Shown: positions 51,685-62,351 of the stretch, in pieces | How the letters are laid out: each line of letters starts with the position of its first letter | Position numbering within the stretch: position 1 is the first letter of the stretch | Assembly: GCA_004194705.1 (NCBI GenBank) | Contig: SADC01001058.1 | Location: 62,001 to 126,000, forward strand | Length of the DNA: 64,000 nt | Source of the DNA: Ditylenchus dipsaci | Taxonomy: Eukaryota; Nematoda; Chromadorea; Rhabditida; Anguinidae | Direction: 5' to 3' | Made by a program: the position numbers and the translations under genes | The notes under the pieces: generated by a model | Databases searched by the model: none | Told to the model about the DNA's origin: nothing | What the model saw: only the letters and a program-made list of their open reading frames with translations

Positions 51685-52384
51685 ACCCTAGTAGCGAATA
51701 CTCACCCCCCCCCCCAACAAATTTTTTTTCAAAATCAGGTTTAAACCATTTCTAAGTCATTCTTATGCGCTGAAAACGATAAAAAGGTGTTTTCGGGCAT
51801 TTTCTGACCTAAAAAATTGATTTTTGGAGAAATTTTTTTTTGACCAAAATTCGACTTTTTGCCTTGGGGGACCAAGGTATTCTACCTCGTTTTGTCACTG
51901 GAGCTAGGCAAAAAGAGTCTCCATATGCATTTTGTGATCAAGAGTCCTGCTCGGAATTATGTCTAAGGTAAGTGAGTGCGCGCATCTCTAACCAACCAAG
52001 CCCCTTCGAGGGCGCAGGGGGCTTGGGGTTGAGATGCGCACACCTACATACCTTAGACACAAATCACTCGAAAGTGACTCTGGATGCATTAAAAAAACAT
52101 GCATACCAGAGTTTCTTTATGCGGTAGGCCCCAGCTAACAAAACTATGTTCAAATCCCATCTTTTTAGGACTCTAGGTACCATTTTCAGGTAGTTTACCT
52201 TGTCCACAAGGCAAAAAGTTGAATTTTGGTCAAAAAAAATTTTCCTAAAAACCAACTTTTTAGGTCATAAAATGTCCGAACACACCTTCTTATCTTTTTC
52301 AGCGCATAAGAATTACTTAGAAATGGTTAAAACCTGATTTTGAAAAAAAATTGTTGGGGGGGGCGGTTATTCGCTACTAGCGCC
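51685..52384. mobile_element. 700-bp palindromic element, GACCCTAGTAGCGAATAC ends
   Basis: Exactly 700 bp. The right tip inverts to GGCGCTAGTAGCGAATAACC. Flanks CAAAATTC (51677-51684) and AAAAATTC (52385-52392) form an 8-bp TSD with one mismatch. Arms: poly-C tract, CCTTGGGGGACCAAGG, GTCTAAGGTAAGTGAGTGCG, central GCCCCTTCGAGGGCGC. Same length as 59365-60064. Confidence 0.9.
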
Positions 52385-52629
52385 AAAAATTCTTTTAAGA
52401 CAAATGTTCTTGAATTTTGAAAAAAATTAATAGAGACCACGGCAAAATTAAAAAAAACGACAAGGTCACTTTTATTTATTTTTCCACTGCAATTATCCTG
52501 ACCCTGGATAACTATCCCGATCAAGGTAATCTTTGATCCGTGACCCGTATTCAGCTATACGGCTAGGATCAGGATCAAGGACATTCCTTGATATTTGAGC
52601 CATTTCCGGTAAACAACACCAACTTTCAG

Positions 52630-52981
52630 GCCCGATTCAACAGACAGTAATGCCCTCGCTGCCCATGAATATGCTGCATCAGCAGCAGCAACAGCAGTCT
52701 CATCCAGCTGGTCTGTTGAGTACTGCAAGCATGGATGATCCAATGGTAATAGGTAATGCAGGCCCTCAATATGTGAGTGTAAACCAAGCTGGGTATCCAG
52801 CCACTATACTCAATCCCCAGCCTTCACCTTTGGCTAGACCTCTGAATGTGTACACCACGGCAGGGGCAGCAATCAGCCCATGACTTCACAACACTACTCC
52901 ATCGTCAATCAATATGCTAAAATGCAGCACAGAGGAAGTGCTCCAGGACTTCACAATGGATCTTCTCCTAGGCTGTATGAA
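52630..52981 (+). CDS. RIM-binding protein, Gln/Pro-rich linker exon
   Basis: The exon encodes GPIQQTVMPSLPMNMLHQQQ and further linker. One G is missing in the run at 52862-52866; restored, the frame continues SNQPMTSQHYSIVNQYAKMQ and ends SPRLYE at GAA|GTGGGT in phase 0. An earlier candidate donor (CT|GTATGA) was rejected because it breaks the phase. The linker lies between FN3-3 and SH3-2. Confidence 0.85.
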
Positions 52982-53491
52982 GTGGGTTTTGTGTATTACC
53001 TCAAAATTGTGTATTTGGTGTCAAAGTTGGGGTAAAAGTAAGATTCGAGAAGGTCGATACTACACGAGACACTCTTTTTATCTAACTTTTGGAACTTTTG
53101 ATCGAACATCTACCATTTTTAGAGAGAGAGAAAAAAACTACCAAATAGTCTTGTAAAATCCCATTCCGTTGAGATCAGATCAAAATATCCACAGTTAGTT
53201 GAGATCAGGGTGGTATCCTCAGCCGGCTGAGGCTGACGGCTAAGTAAAAATTTTATGCCCGGCTGACGGCTGAGGTCGAGGAAAATTTTCAGACCTTAGC
53301 CGGCTGTGACTGAGGCTGAAGGCTGAGATAAAAATTTTGACCTAACTGAGGCTGATTAATTTTTTCAGAAGTCAGCCGGCTGAGGAAAGTTTTCAAATCA
53401 AATTTTTGGCATTTTTTTGTTGATTTTTAACTGTTTTTCTGACAATTTTGAAGTGTTTAGTTAATAAAGAAGATGCAGTGATAAAATTTCC

Positions 53492-53733
53492 GACCCTAGT
53501 AGCGAATACCCCCCCCTCCCCCAACAATTTTCACTTTTTTTACTTTAGTAAAAAGTACCCAAATTTATGTCATAGACCCCGGAAAATGTGCGCAAACTCT
53601 TCATTAGTCACAACTTCCGTACGCTGGCCTACCCCAAGCTTAAGGGCTAAGCCGGGGTTACATAAGGTAGTTACAGCAATTTTAAAAGGTCGGATTCTTT
53701 GGGAGGGGGGGGGGTGTTTTCGCTACTAGCGCT
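53492..53733. mobile_element. Short GACCCTAGTAGCGAATACC element
   Basis: 242 bp with perfect 8-bp TSD AAATTTCC (53484-53491, 53734-53741). The interior ATGTCATAGACCCCGG and CACAACTTCCGTACGCTGG is shared with 62485 and 18360. Confidence 0.9.
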
Positions 53734-53974
53734 AAATTTCCTTCAAGGCTGTTGCTGATCGTTAAATTTGAGTCAGCCGGTTGAGACTGATGGCTGAAGT
53801 AATTGTTGAGTATACCACCCTTATTGAGATATGGCTGTTTTGACTTAACCATCTTTTTTTTTTGACTTGATCTCAAGACATTTTGGTATCAGGAAGGAAT
53901 TTTCCCTCAAAAAACTATGAAAATTGTAGGTTTTCGAACAAAAGTCCCAAAAGTTAGGTGAAAAAGTGTCTTAA

Positions 53975-54206
53975 AGGGGCATGATCGTGCCCGATAGGGA
54001 GAAAAGGCGCGAACCAGCAGTTCTTTTCTTTCTCGATAAATTTTTACATTCGTTCTCGTCTAGATTTTTTAAGTTTTCTGTCTATTTTTTAAAAGCAGTA
54101 AAAGGTCATTTGTATCAGATATGACGCAGAACGAGTGAAAAATGGGATGATTCGAAAAATTCGAAAAAAACTGCTGGTTCGCGCCTTAACGCACGAGCAT
54201 GCCCCT
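53975..54206. mobile_element. TTAA-type MITE, AGGGGCATGATCGTG ends
   Basis: TTAA at 53971-53974 and 54207-54210. The arms (AAAAGGCGCGAACCAGCAG) match the element at 11374. Confidence 0.9.
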
Positions 54207-54210
54207 TTAA

Positions 54211-55285
54211 ATCAGATCTGTTTCGCATCGACCGTCGTCTAAAATTTGATGCTGTCGGTCATCCGGCTCAGAAAATCTTAAAGCAATTTGCTAAATTTCT
54301 TTCCTAAAAAGCAATTATTTAGCTTGTTATTGCAGCCTAAATGATTATTTTGTTTGTGTTATAATCCTTTAGTTTGTGACTACGTCAATTAATTTATTCC
54401 GATTTCCTCTATTTTTTGTTAATTTGGGCGATTAGTAATTTTTTAATTACTTTAGCAGAAATCTATTTAAAAGTAATAATAAACTGCACAATTTAGGGAA
54501 AATACATGAAATAACATATTTACTAAAAAAACAAAAATAAGGCGCTACCTGCATATACCTCCCCCCAATCAACTCTTTTTAAAATGTTCCCAAACACCCT
54601 ATATCGACTCAAAATCGCCTCAGCAGTTCAAAAAAGACATTATTTTTGAGTTCTGGTCAATAAAAAATCGAGTTTCTGGACCACCCAAAATTACCCATTT
54701 TGACCATTTTTAATGGGATTTAGGGCTGTATTGGGGTGGAAATGGACCAAAAAGGGCAATTAAACCCCTAGAGGTCATTTTACCTACATACTTTTCGACT
54801 TTTTTGGTCTTTCTATAATAAAAAAAAATTCGAGGGGGGGGGCGGTTGGTTGGCTAAAGCCCGATTAGCCTACTCCCCACCCTCCCCACTCTCCCCCACG
54901 TTCGTGGGTGTGCGCATATCAACTTTAAGCCCCCTTCGCGCGGTGTACTTGGTTGATTAGAGATTTTATTAGAGATCCTACACTCTCTTACCTTAGACAT
55001 AATTCCAGGCAAGACTCTTGATCAAAAATGCATTCAGAGGCTCTTCTTGCCAAGTCCCATGTTGAAAACATGGTAAAACAGAACTCAAAAATAATGTCTT
55101 TTTTGAACTCCTGAGGCGATTTTTAGTCTGTATAGGGTGTTTAAAACACTTTAAAAAAAGTTTATTTTGGGGTTGATTTGAATTTGATGCCGAATTTCCA
55201 TTTTTAACAAAAAAAACTCGGTTTCAAAACTTTTATTTTTTTTCTTACTTTTTTTTGCAAAAAAACCACATCTCTACTATTTCAG
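54211..55285. repeat. Intron with fragments of the 700-bp family
   Basis: CTCCCCCCAATCAAC and TATATCGACTCAAAATCGCC near 54570, and GTGGGTGTGCGCATATCAAC near 54905, match the arms at 59365-60064, with inverse pieces near 55100. Termini are eroded. Confidence 0.5.
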
Positions 55286-55851
55286 CGCAAACAAAAGAAC
55301 CAAAGTCAGTACTACACCTTCCACCCCAAATCTCTGTACAAAGACTTCCCGAACAACGAGGAAAAGCCGAGTGTATTAGAGCTTGAAAACAACTACCTGC
55401 TCAAACACCACCAGCAATACAACAACAGGGACACCAGCGGCCCAAGAGACCAGCAGCAATGGATTGGCTCTCCACTGGCTGAGGAGTTCAACATGTTGGG
55501 TCGGACAGGGCCTAATCGGGTGGACTACTATGTCCAGACCAACGGTCAGCCACCCCCAGTTCCTATGCGCAATGCCAACTGCCTAGGCCATCAGCTACAG
55601 TGTTGGCTGGAGGCAGGAGACCACTGCCCTCAGCCAACCCGGCTATACCTCCCAGATTGGCGAGGGTCAGGAGTGACGAGTACTTGCTAGGCACTAGAAG
55701 TGAGCCAGACCTAAGACCTATGGCTGCCATTCCGCCTGACGAGGAAAATAGCCGGTGGTTTGTGGCATTGTACGACTATAGCTATAAAATGTCACCAAAT
55801 CCTAATGCTCAACAGGAGGAGCTGTCTTTTCGCAAACATCAATTGATCAAG
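55286..55851 (+). CDS. RIM-binding protein, linker and start of SH3-2
   Basis: It begins RKQKNQSQYYTFHPKSLYKD; the YYTFHPK motif is conserved before RIM-BP SH3-2. It ends RWFVALYDYSYKMSPNPNAQ, then EELSFRKHQLIK, the first half of SH3-2 (ALYDY motif). One C is missing in the run at 55553-55557; restored, the frame passes QLPRPSATV and RSDEYLLGT. The acceptor is ATTTCAG and the donor AAG|GTAGTG. Confidence 0.93.
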
Positions 55852-55996
55852 GTAGTGTTTGTGACGAAAATTATACTCGTTTGATTGACTGTTTTTGTGA
55901 AGCCAATTAATTGCACAATAGCTAGAGAATCATTGAAAAACATTCGAAATGCCTTATTTATTCTAATAAGTCGAACTTCAATATAGTGGCCCCACC

Positions 55997-56459
55997 TAGG
56001 GGTGTGCACGGGCCGAGCGTGGTAAAAAAATTGGGGAGTTTTTAAAAAAATAATTGAAATTTTTATTTAATTTCTATAGATGTTAGTATACCGTATTTTC
56101 TCTATTAAACGGGCCCTCTCTAATAAACGGGCCCCCTCGACTTTGAGGACTCATATCTCAGCCCAGACAAGATGTTTTGCAAACCTGTTTGTTGCATTTT
56201 CTTAACTCCCGCGAGCTCTACCGATTCCACTTTTTTGATTTTGGTTGAGCACCCAAAAATCTCTAGATCGACCTCAAAATTTTCCGATTTTCGAGGGGTT
56301 GAAAAATAAACGGGCCGGCCCGTTTAATAGAGAAAATACGGTACGTTTTGTATCCTGGAATTTCAGCTTCAAGAATATATTCTTAGGGCCGACATATGTA
56401 TACAAAAAGTGTATCAGGGTCGTCCCGGTCGGCCGCTGGCCGGCCCGTGCACACCCCTA
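55997..56459. mobile_element. hAT-like element, TAGGGGTGTGCAC ends, copy 2
   Basis: TAGGGGTGTGCACGGGCCG and its inverse, flanks GCCCCACC (55989-55996) and GACCCACC (56460-56467), an 8-bp TSD with one mismatch. It is itself inserted in a worn pogo-like element (GTCGAACTTCAATATAGTGG). It hosts 56091-56341. Confidence 0.85.
56091..56341. mobile_element. TA-type MITE, CCGTATTTTC family, with empty site
   Basis: CCGTATTTTCTCTATTAAAC to ATACGG, TA on both sides (56089-56090, 56342-56343). Copy 1 of its host near 14820 reads TTAGTATCCGTTTTG without it. 251 bp. Confidence 0.93.
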
Positions 56460-56717
56460 GACCCACCTCAAAGTTCGTTCCCGCCTAGGTTCTGACTCTT
56501 TTTCACCCGAAATTTGAAACAATTTTGCCGGCTCTGTTTTTACAGTCTGGTCCTAAAATTTCGCATGCATTCCGATTTCTCCAGTCATTTTTCAATCAAT
56601 AAATAACTTCACACTTTAAAAAACTCTATATAGTGGACTCTTTAATTTTCAAAAGAGGGGCACTATATATAACTTTTGCGTTTTTAGAAGCGAAATGTTA
56701 TTAAGTTATTTAAAGAC

Positions 56718-57461
56718 GGCTCAAATTGTTTTACCCCGCCAAATTACTAATTTATTTCGCCAAATTATTTATTTGCCCCACCAAATTTGAATTTACCCAC
56801 CGAATTCAAATTTTTAGTCAAATATTGCAGTAAATTTTGCGGGAATTTGAATTTTATACTTAAAAATAACTTGTCTCGCCCAGAATCCCACCCCGGAATG
56901 GCCAGAAGCCCCTGAAAGCTGGTATTTGGGGGTTTACTAAAGGGTGGTAAACTTTTTGCAAAAATTTGATTGAGCGGATTAGAATGCCAGTCCAATGGGC
57001 TAAATCGCTCAAAATTCCACACTAATCCATCCTGAACCATTCTCAACCATCTTAATCCACCCTAAGCACTGATTTAAGGAATTTAGGTATTGGTTTGGAT
57101 GGTTTAGGGTGGTTTAAGATGGTTGAGAATGGTTCAGGGTGGAATATTGAGCGATTTAGGCCATCGGACTGGAATTCTGATCCGCTCAATCGAATTTTCG
57201 CAAAAAGCTTCCCCCTCCCTTCAGTCAACCCCAAAAACCCAACTTTCAGGGGCTTCTGGCCATTCCGGGGTGCGATTCTGGGCGATCCCAGTTCTTTTTA
57301 ACTATAAAATTGGAATTCCCGCAAAATTTACTGCAATATTTGACTAAAAATTAAAATTTGGCGGGCTAAACGAGTATTTGTTCAAAATTCAAATTTGGTG
57401 GAGTAAAAAAATAATTTGGCGGGGTGAATCAGTAATTTGGCGGGTAAAATTAGTTACAGCC
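56718..57461. mobile_element. Foldback-like element, family GGCGGGGTAAA, copy 2
   Basis: Same tips (GGCTCAAATTG, GGCTGTAACTAATTTTACC) and arms as 1539-2302. Perfect 9-bp TSD TTTAAAGAC (56709-56717, 57462-57470). 744 bp. Confidence 0.92.
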
Positions 57462-57856
57462 TTTAAAGACCATAGGCGAAATCAGAGCCCTTGCAAAATA
57501 AAGAACCCGACTGTTACAGCATAACTGAAAAATTGATAATCCTAGGCGGGAACGAACTTGAGAATTTTTAAAGAAAATTTGACAAAAATCTGATTTTGAT
57601 CAAGAGTTGTTTGATTTTTTGGAAAAAACAGGGGTGCTCTGACATTTTTTGTCCAAATGAAAAATCTAAGAATCAGAACGCTGACCACAGTGTGGGGAAA
57701 ACCACCTAGAAACTGAATAAACTATCTAAACCCAGATGAACTGCCTATTAGGTGACAAATAAAACATGAAGTAGATTTTTAGAAACCACCTCGATGGAGC
57801 CCAAATTTACCGCAGATCTCTAAAAAGCATATACTGAAAACAATAATAATTTCCAG

Positions 57857-58970
57857 GTCTACGGCGACGCCGATCCGACGGCTTCTACTACGCCGAAATC
57901 GGTCGTCGATTTGGCCTAGTACCCTCCAACATGGTCATCGAAATAGCCAAGGACGAGGTGGTGCCTGAACGTCGTCGGAGTGAGGCCTACCCCGCAGACC
58001 CCGTCATCCGAAGAATGCGGTGGGGTAGTCTCAAAAGCCGCAGCTATGACCATCCAGCTGACCGGAGTCGACCCAGACATCCATCTGCCTCTTCCCTAGC
58101 CTCTCGGCATGCCCCCTTCCAGCCAGCCAATGACCACTACTCCAGTTCTCTGGAAAGGAGGGAGCACTCCATGCCTGCCAGTGCTCGCTATCCTTACGAC
58201 CAAAGAGGGCAATATCACCAAGCCACTGGCTCCTTATCAGCCAGGAGTGGTCGAGGGTATGGGTATGCCTCCACTTCTGGAGGCTATGAGCACCGTAGAT
58301 TGTCGGCTAGTGAGAGGGATGGGTATGACCAGCCGGCCAGAGAACATCGAGACTCCTACCCTTCAATGAAACCGGCTAGAATTTCTGGCGGAGGTGGCCC
58401 TCCACCTGGAGATTACTATGGTCCACCTAGGAGGGCGCCAGGAGACTGGAGGGATGAGGGCAGAGGAGGCAGACCTCCCGACCAGTATGATTATTCAGTG
58501 GACAGAGGTGGAGGGGAGCTGCCACCTCAGCAACCCCATTATTCCGGAGATAGCCAGGATTATGGTGGATCCAGGGAACTAGACCTCTAGCAGATGGTCA
58601 AGATTATGGTGGACCCAGGGGAACCAGGCCTTTACCAGATGGCCAGGATTATGCTGGATCCAGGGGAGACCTCCACCAGATAGTCAGGACTATGCTGCAG
58701 GCAGGTATGACAACTATAACGATGGTCCTGGTGCTCCGCCTACTGCTGTTGCTAATAACACCATGCCTGGACGAGGAGAATGGCCAATCCGGAAGGTGCA
58801 GGGCCAAGGTATGCTGAGGAAGCCGGTGGAACTCTATGGCCTCAACAACCTCAAGGTGGTGGTCCTCCTGGTCAACAACAACAATTGGGCGCAGATCAGG
58901 TGTATGGAGCACAACAACAGCAGCAGCCATACAATAATAAAGCACAATATAGTGGACAGGACCAGCAAGG
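57857..58970 (+). CDS. RIM-binding protein, end of SH3-2 and long linker
   Basis: It opens VYGDADP, then GFYYAEIGRRFGLVPSNMVI closes SH3-2. A 330-residue linker follows, rich in Arg, Tyr, Gly, Pro and Gln, with imperfect GSRGTRPLPDGQDY-like repeats near 58560-58700. Four single bases are missing: 57875 (CC), 58574 (GGG), 58673 (CC) and 58786 (AA). With all four, the frame is open and exits in phase 2, as needed. The acceptor is TTTCCAG and the donor AAGG|GTAAGC. Confidence 0.9.
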
Positions 58971-59037
58971 GTAAGCTTTTGAAGAAAAAAAAACTGTTTA
59001 AAACTAAGGTTCGTATTTTAATTTGGTCTGTTTTTAG

Positions 59038-59182
59038 GAGATATCCAGCTGGACCTGCTGCCAACAATGTAGAAAATAACAGTATGGCAATAGGCCCTAA
59101 TGTAGCAGCCAACCGCCGACAAATGACCGCCAAATATGACTATGACTCCAGGCAATTGAGTCCAAATGTGGATGCCGAGCAG
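59038..59182 (+). CDS. RIM-binding protein, start of SH3-3
   Basis: It ends RRQMTAKYDYDSRQLSPNVD, then AEQ, the first strand of SH3-3 (ALYDY-like KYDYD; the LSPNVDAE loop is diagnostic of RIM-BP). The acceptor is TTTTTAG and the donor CAG|GTAACA, near consensus. Confidence 0.94.
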
Positions 59183-59364
59183 GTAACATATCTTTGGTTT
59201 TTTTGAATTAGGACTTGAAAAGATGCTTCGTGACCGGATTGTAGTATATGGTCCTTTTTTTCAAGTGACTTTAGATGCATGAATAATATATGCACACCTA
59301 CAGTTTTTTCATGCAGTGGGCCCCCGTTAAAGGGCTCGCACCTTTGCGGGAGTAGAAAAAAATG

Positions 59365-60064
59365 GACCCTACTTGGATATACCCCCCCCCCAAATCAACT
59401 TTTTTTAAAAGTGTTTCCAAACACCTTATATCGACCTAAAATGGCCTCAGAAGTTCAAAAAAGACATTATTTTTAACTTCGGGTCAATAAAAAATCGAGT
59501 TTTGGACACTTTTAAATTTTGACTTTTTACCTGTTTTACCATGTTTTGGTCACTGGAGCTGGGCAAAAATAGTCTCTTAATGCATTTTTTTCTCAAGAGT
59601 CTTGCTCGGAATTATGTCTAAGGTAAGTGAGTGCGCGCATCTCTCACCTTCAAGCCCCCTGCGCACCTTTCGGGGCGCAGGGGCTTGGTTGCTTGGGGTT
59701 GAGATGCGCACACCCACATACCTTAGACGCAAATCACTCGAAAGTGACTCTGGATGCATAAAAATGTATGCATACCAGAGTTTATTTATGCGGTAGGCCC
59801 CAGTCAACAAAACTATGTTCAACATCTTGTTTTTCACACTAAATTGGCCCATTTTTGGTCCATTTATACCCAAATACAGACCTAAATCCTTTGAAAATGG
59901 TCAAAATGGGTGATTTTGGGTGGTCCCAAAACTCAGTTTTTTATTGACCAGAACTCAAAAATAATGCCTTTTTTGAACTCCTGAGGCCATTTTAGGTCGA
60001 TATAGGGTGTTTGGAAACACTTTGAAAAAAGTTGATTTGGGGGGGGGTATATCCAAGTAGCGCC
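59365..60064. mobile_element. 700-bp palindromic element, GACCCTACTTGGATATACC ends
   Basis: Exactly 700 bp. The tips differ from 51685-52384 only in the core (CTACTTGGATATACC for CTAGTAGCGAATACC). Perfect 8-bp TSD AAAAAATG (59357-59364, 60065-60072). Centre GCCCCCTGCGCACC...GGGGCGCAGG. Confidence 0.92.
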
Positions 60065-60104
60065 AAAAAATGGCCTCCATGGCGTTTGAGCGTTTGAGTT
60101 TTTT

Positions 60105-60305
60105 GGCCCAAAATGGTGTTGCAGGTTCGATCCCACATGGTGACATGCTATTTATTTTGGCTTGTTTGACCAGTTTTAGAAATAATTAGACCTTTTCGAC
60201 GCCAGATTCGGAATCAGCAACCCAAATCACCTCTAGAACTGGCCAAACAAGTCAAAATAAATAGCTTGTCACCATGTGGGATCGAACCTGCAACACCATT
60301 TTGGA
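60105..60305. repeat. B-box palindrome, copy 3
   Basis: GCAGGTTCGATCCCACATGG is inverted at both ends with GGTGACATGCTATTTATTTT next to it. Centre GACGCCAGATTCGGAATCAG as in copies 1 and 2. Confidence 0.65.
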
Positions 60306-60642
60306 CCAAAAACTCAGACGCCATGGAGGCCACTTTTTTCTACTCCCGCGAAGGTGGGAGCCCCTTTAACAAAGCTATATATAAATTCGAATTTTTTTGG
60401 TGGTTTTGTGGTATCTAGGTACCTTTTTAGGTTGGTTTACCTTGGCGAAGAAGGGGGGGGGGGTCAAAACAAAAATTCAAATTTTAGTCAAAAAAAATTT
60501 CTCTGAAAAAAGTGGACCGCCTAAAACATATTTTAAGAATGTTTCAGCAGCTAAAACGTTGAAAAAAGTTTTGGCTGTTTTTAGACGAGGACCATATACC
60601 ACAATTTAGCCAGCCTTTTTGCTGAGATATGACCTAAAAGTA

Positions 60643-60795
60643 CAGTGAGGTCCCGATAACCTGGCAAGCCTGGGGATGCTGATTTGTTAGCGCCTTCTTC
60701 AGGGTATTCCTTTGACCGGACTGGCTTTTGCTGGCCAACCAGATTTTGTTCTTGCTGGTAAACACCACGGTTGGCGGTTTATCGGGCCTCGACTG
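60643..60795. mobile_element. pogo/Tigger-like MITE, GATAACCTGGC family
   Basis: CAGTGAGGTCCCGATAACC and inverse ...ATCGGGCCTCGACTG, TA on both sides. 153 bp; the inner arms are poorly matched. Confidence 0.8.
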
Positions 60796-61033
60796 TATGA
60801 GAACTGAGATTTTCAATGGCAATCATCCTGCTTCAGAGCATATATCGGCGAACATCTTTCTGATATCCTGCCGAGAAACTCGTATTTCCGAAGACATAGA
60901 GGGACCTCTTTTTTCTGCCTAGTGTGCCCAACTTCTGTCTGGATCACCTGTCTTTTAGCTAGTTTACCTGTTTACCGTAAAAAATGCCGACTCTATATTA
61001 GAATCCATTCCATATTTTCCCTAGTCCGCCCTA

Positions 61034-61209
61034 AGTCGAGTCTCGATTTAACGTACCCCTGGGGACCGGCCCTAGGGGTACGTTAAATCGAGGGTACGTT
61101 AAATCGGGGGTTAATTTGACGGAGTTTATTATTGGAAGGACCAACCCTAGGGGTACGTTAAATCGAGGGGTACGTTATATCGGGGGTACGTTAAATCGAG
61201 ACTCGACTG
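61034..61209. mobile_element. pogo/Tigger-like MITE, GATTTAACGTACC family
   Basis: AGTCGAGTCTCGATTTAACG at the left (tip worn) and ...CGAGACTCGACTG then TA at the right. GGGGTACGTTAAATCGAG is repeated three to four times inside. Confidence 0.85.
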
Positions 61210-61407
61210 TATTGATTTTTTGTGGCTTAGGCGCAGGATAGGCCCGCAGGCCCAAGGCCTAACACAATTTTTTTTTCACTTTTTCAAAGTTTAAAAAAAT
61301 GAGTCTATGATAAAATGCACTGGCTCATATTTGGCCTAAAAACAAGCAAAAAACAGCACGGGGGACCAAAGCGACAAATTTACCCTGTTGTACAAATCCC
61401 ATTTCAG

Positions 61408-61762
61408 GTGGAATTGAGTTTCCGTCAAGGAGAGGTGATCACAGTATTTGGTGAAATGGACGAGGACGGTTTCTACATTGGAGAATTGAATGGAATAAGA
61501 GGACTAGTGCCTTCCAACTTTTTGCAACCAGCCTTGGCCGGCACTCCCAACTCTCTCATGACTACTGCAAAACCTCCAGGCCAACTAATTCCTGCCACAG
61601 CACCTGTATTCGACGGAAGTGTCCCTCGTCCCAAAGGCGTCGCTTTCACTGACACCACCAATAGAAAGCCTGTAGCTGCTGCACCTATGCGCCAGATCAG
61701 TCAAGGCTCTTCCAAGTCGGTAGCTAGTGCTCAGATGCCTTCTGGATTTGCTATGGCAACTG
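61408..61762 (+). CDS. RIM-binding protein, SH3-3 core and tail
   Basis: [20 protein letters not shown], then [20 protein letters not shown] completes SH3-3; these blocks are near identical across RIM-BPs. A Pro/Ser/Ala tail follows. The acceptor is ATTTCAG and the donor ACTG|GTAAGT. The frame is intact. Confidence 0.95.
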
Positions 61763-62142
61763 GTAAGTTGGGTTTTTTCCAACTACAATTGGGTTGCGTA
61801 TCTTGTATGCCATGAAATCCTAGGTTTTGAAATGGTCATAACTTTTTTCGTGAACAATTTTCGAATTCCTGTTTGTGCCAATCAATTTTTCTCGGCAACA
61901 ATAATTTTTCGGTATACAATGTCGAAAGCACGATTTTCGCTTTGTCTCCCTTATGGTTTGGCCCTTGCCCATCTAGAAAGCACTTACAGACCAGGACCTA
62001 AAACAAAGGGGAACCAACCAAAATTTGTTTTTCTGACATTTATACAAAAAATATTTTCGGCGTGAAAAATCTATTCGCAAAAAATCGAATAGAACTTCGA
62101 ATTGAAGTTTGAACCAATAAAAACGAATTTCAACATCTTTAG

Positions 62143-62351
62143 GTGGCACCGGAATGACCAGCAAAGCAAACAAAGTGATTGGCTCTTCCGCCGGAGGCAT
62201 ATCAGCCACTAAGCCGCTGACCAAGAAGACCAGTGACCTGACCAGCAAATCCATCTCTGCCAGCAACAATAAAAAAGCTCCATCGGCCAAAAGGGAGATG
62301 GCACAAAAGTTAGTTGGTAGTTTAAATCATGAAGCAGTATGTAAAAACTGA
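62143..62351 (+). CDS. RIM-binding protein, probable last exon
   Basis: A Lys/Ser-rich end (TSKANKVIGSS, KPLTKKTSDLTSKSISASNN, KREMAQK) as in RIM-BP C-termini, with stop at 62349-62351. An alternative is a donor at CAAAA|GTTAGT (62311) spliced to the acceptor GATATTTCAG at 62359, extending the protein; both are in frame. AATAAA-type signals lie near 63329 and 63507. Confidence 0.7.

Larger units (their letters stand above)
59331..60365. mobile_element. TTAA-type element hosting two palindromes
   Basis: AGGGCTCGCACCTTTGCGGG and its inverse (AGGGGCTCCCACCTTCGCGG) lie between TTAA at 59327-59330 and 60366-60369. The host sequence (GGCCCCNGTTAACAAA) is an arm of the 700-bp family; an uninterrupted version is at about 52130. 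Inside are the 700-bp element 59365-60064 and a B-box palindrome (60105-60305). Confidence 0.85.

Noticed and set aside
52630..52974. Donor CT|GTATGA for the Gln-rich RIM-BP exon
   Set aside because: It leaves phase 2, incompatible with the next exon. GAA|GTGGGT seven bases later gives phase 0.
57931..58945. Minus-strand and alternative-frame proteins over RIM-BP exon 14
   Set aside because: Shadows of the repetitive RIM-BP linker; the family reading and phases support only the plus-strand frame.
17482..62351. RIM-BP as a pseudogene because of frame breaks
   Set aside because: All breaks are one-base deletions at homopolymers, splice sites are intact, and corrected phases agree at every junction.
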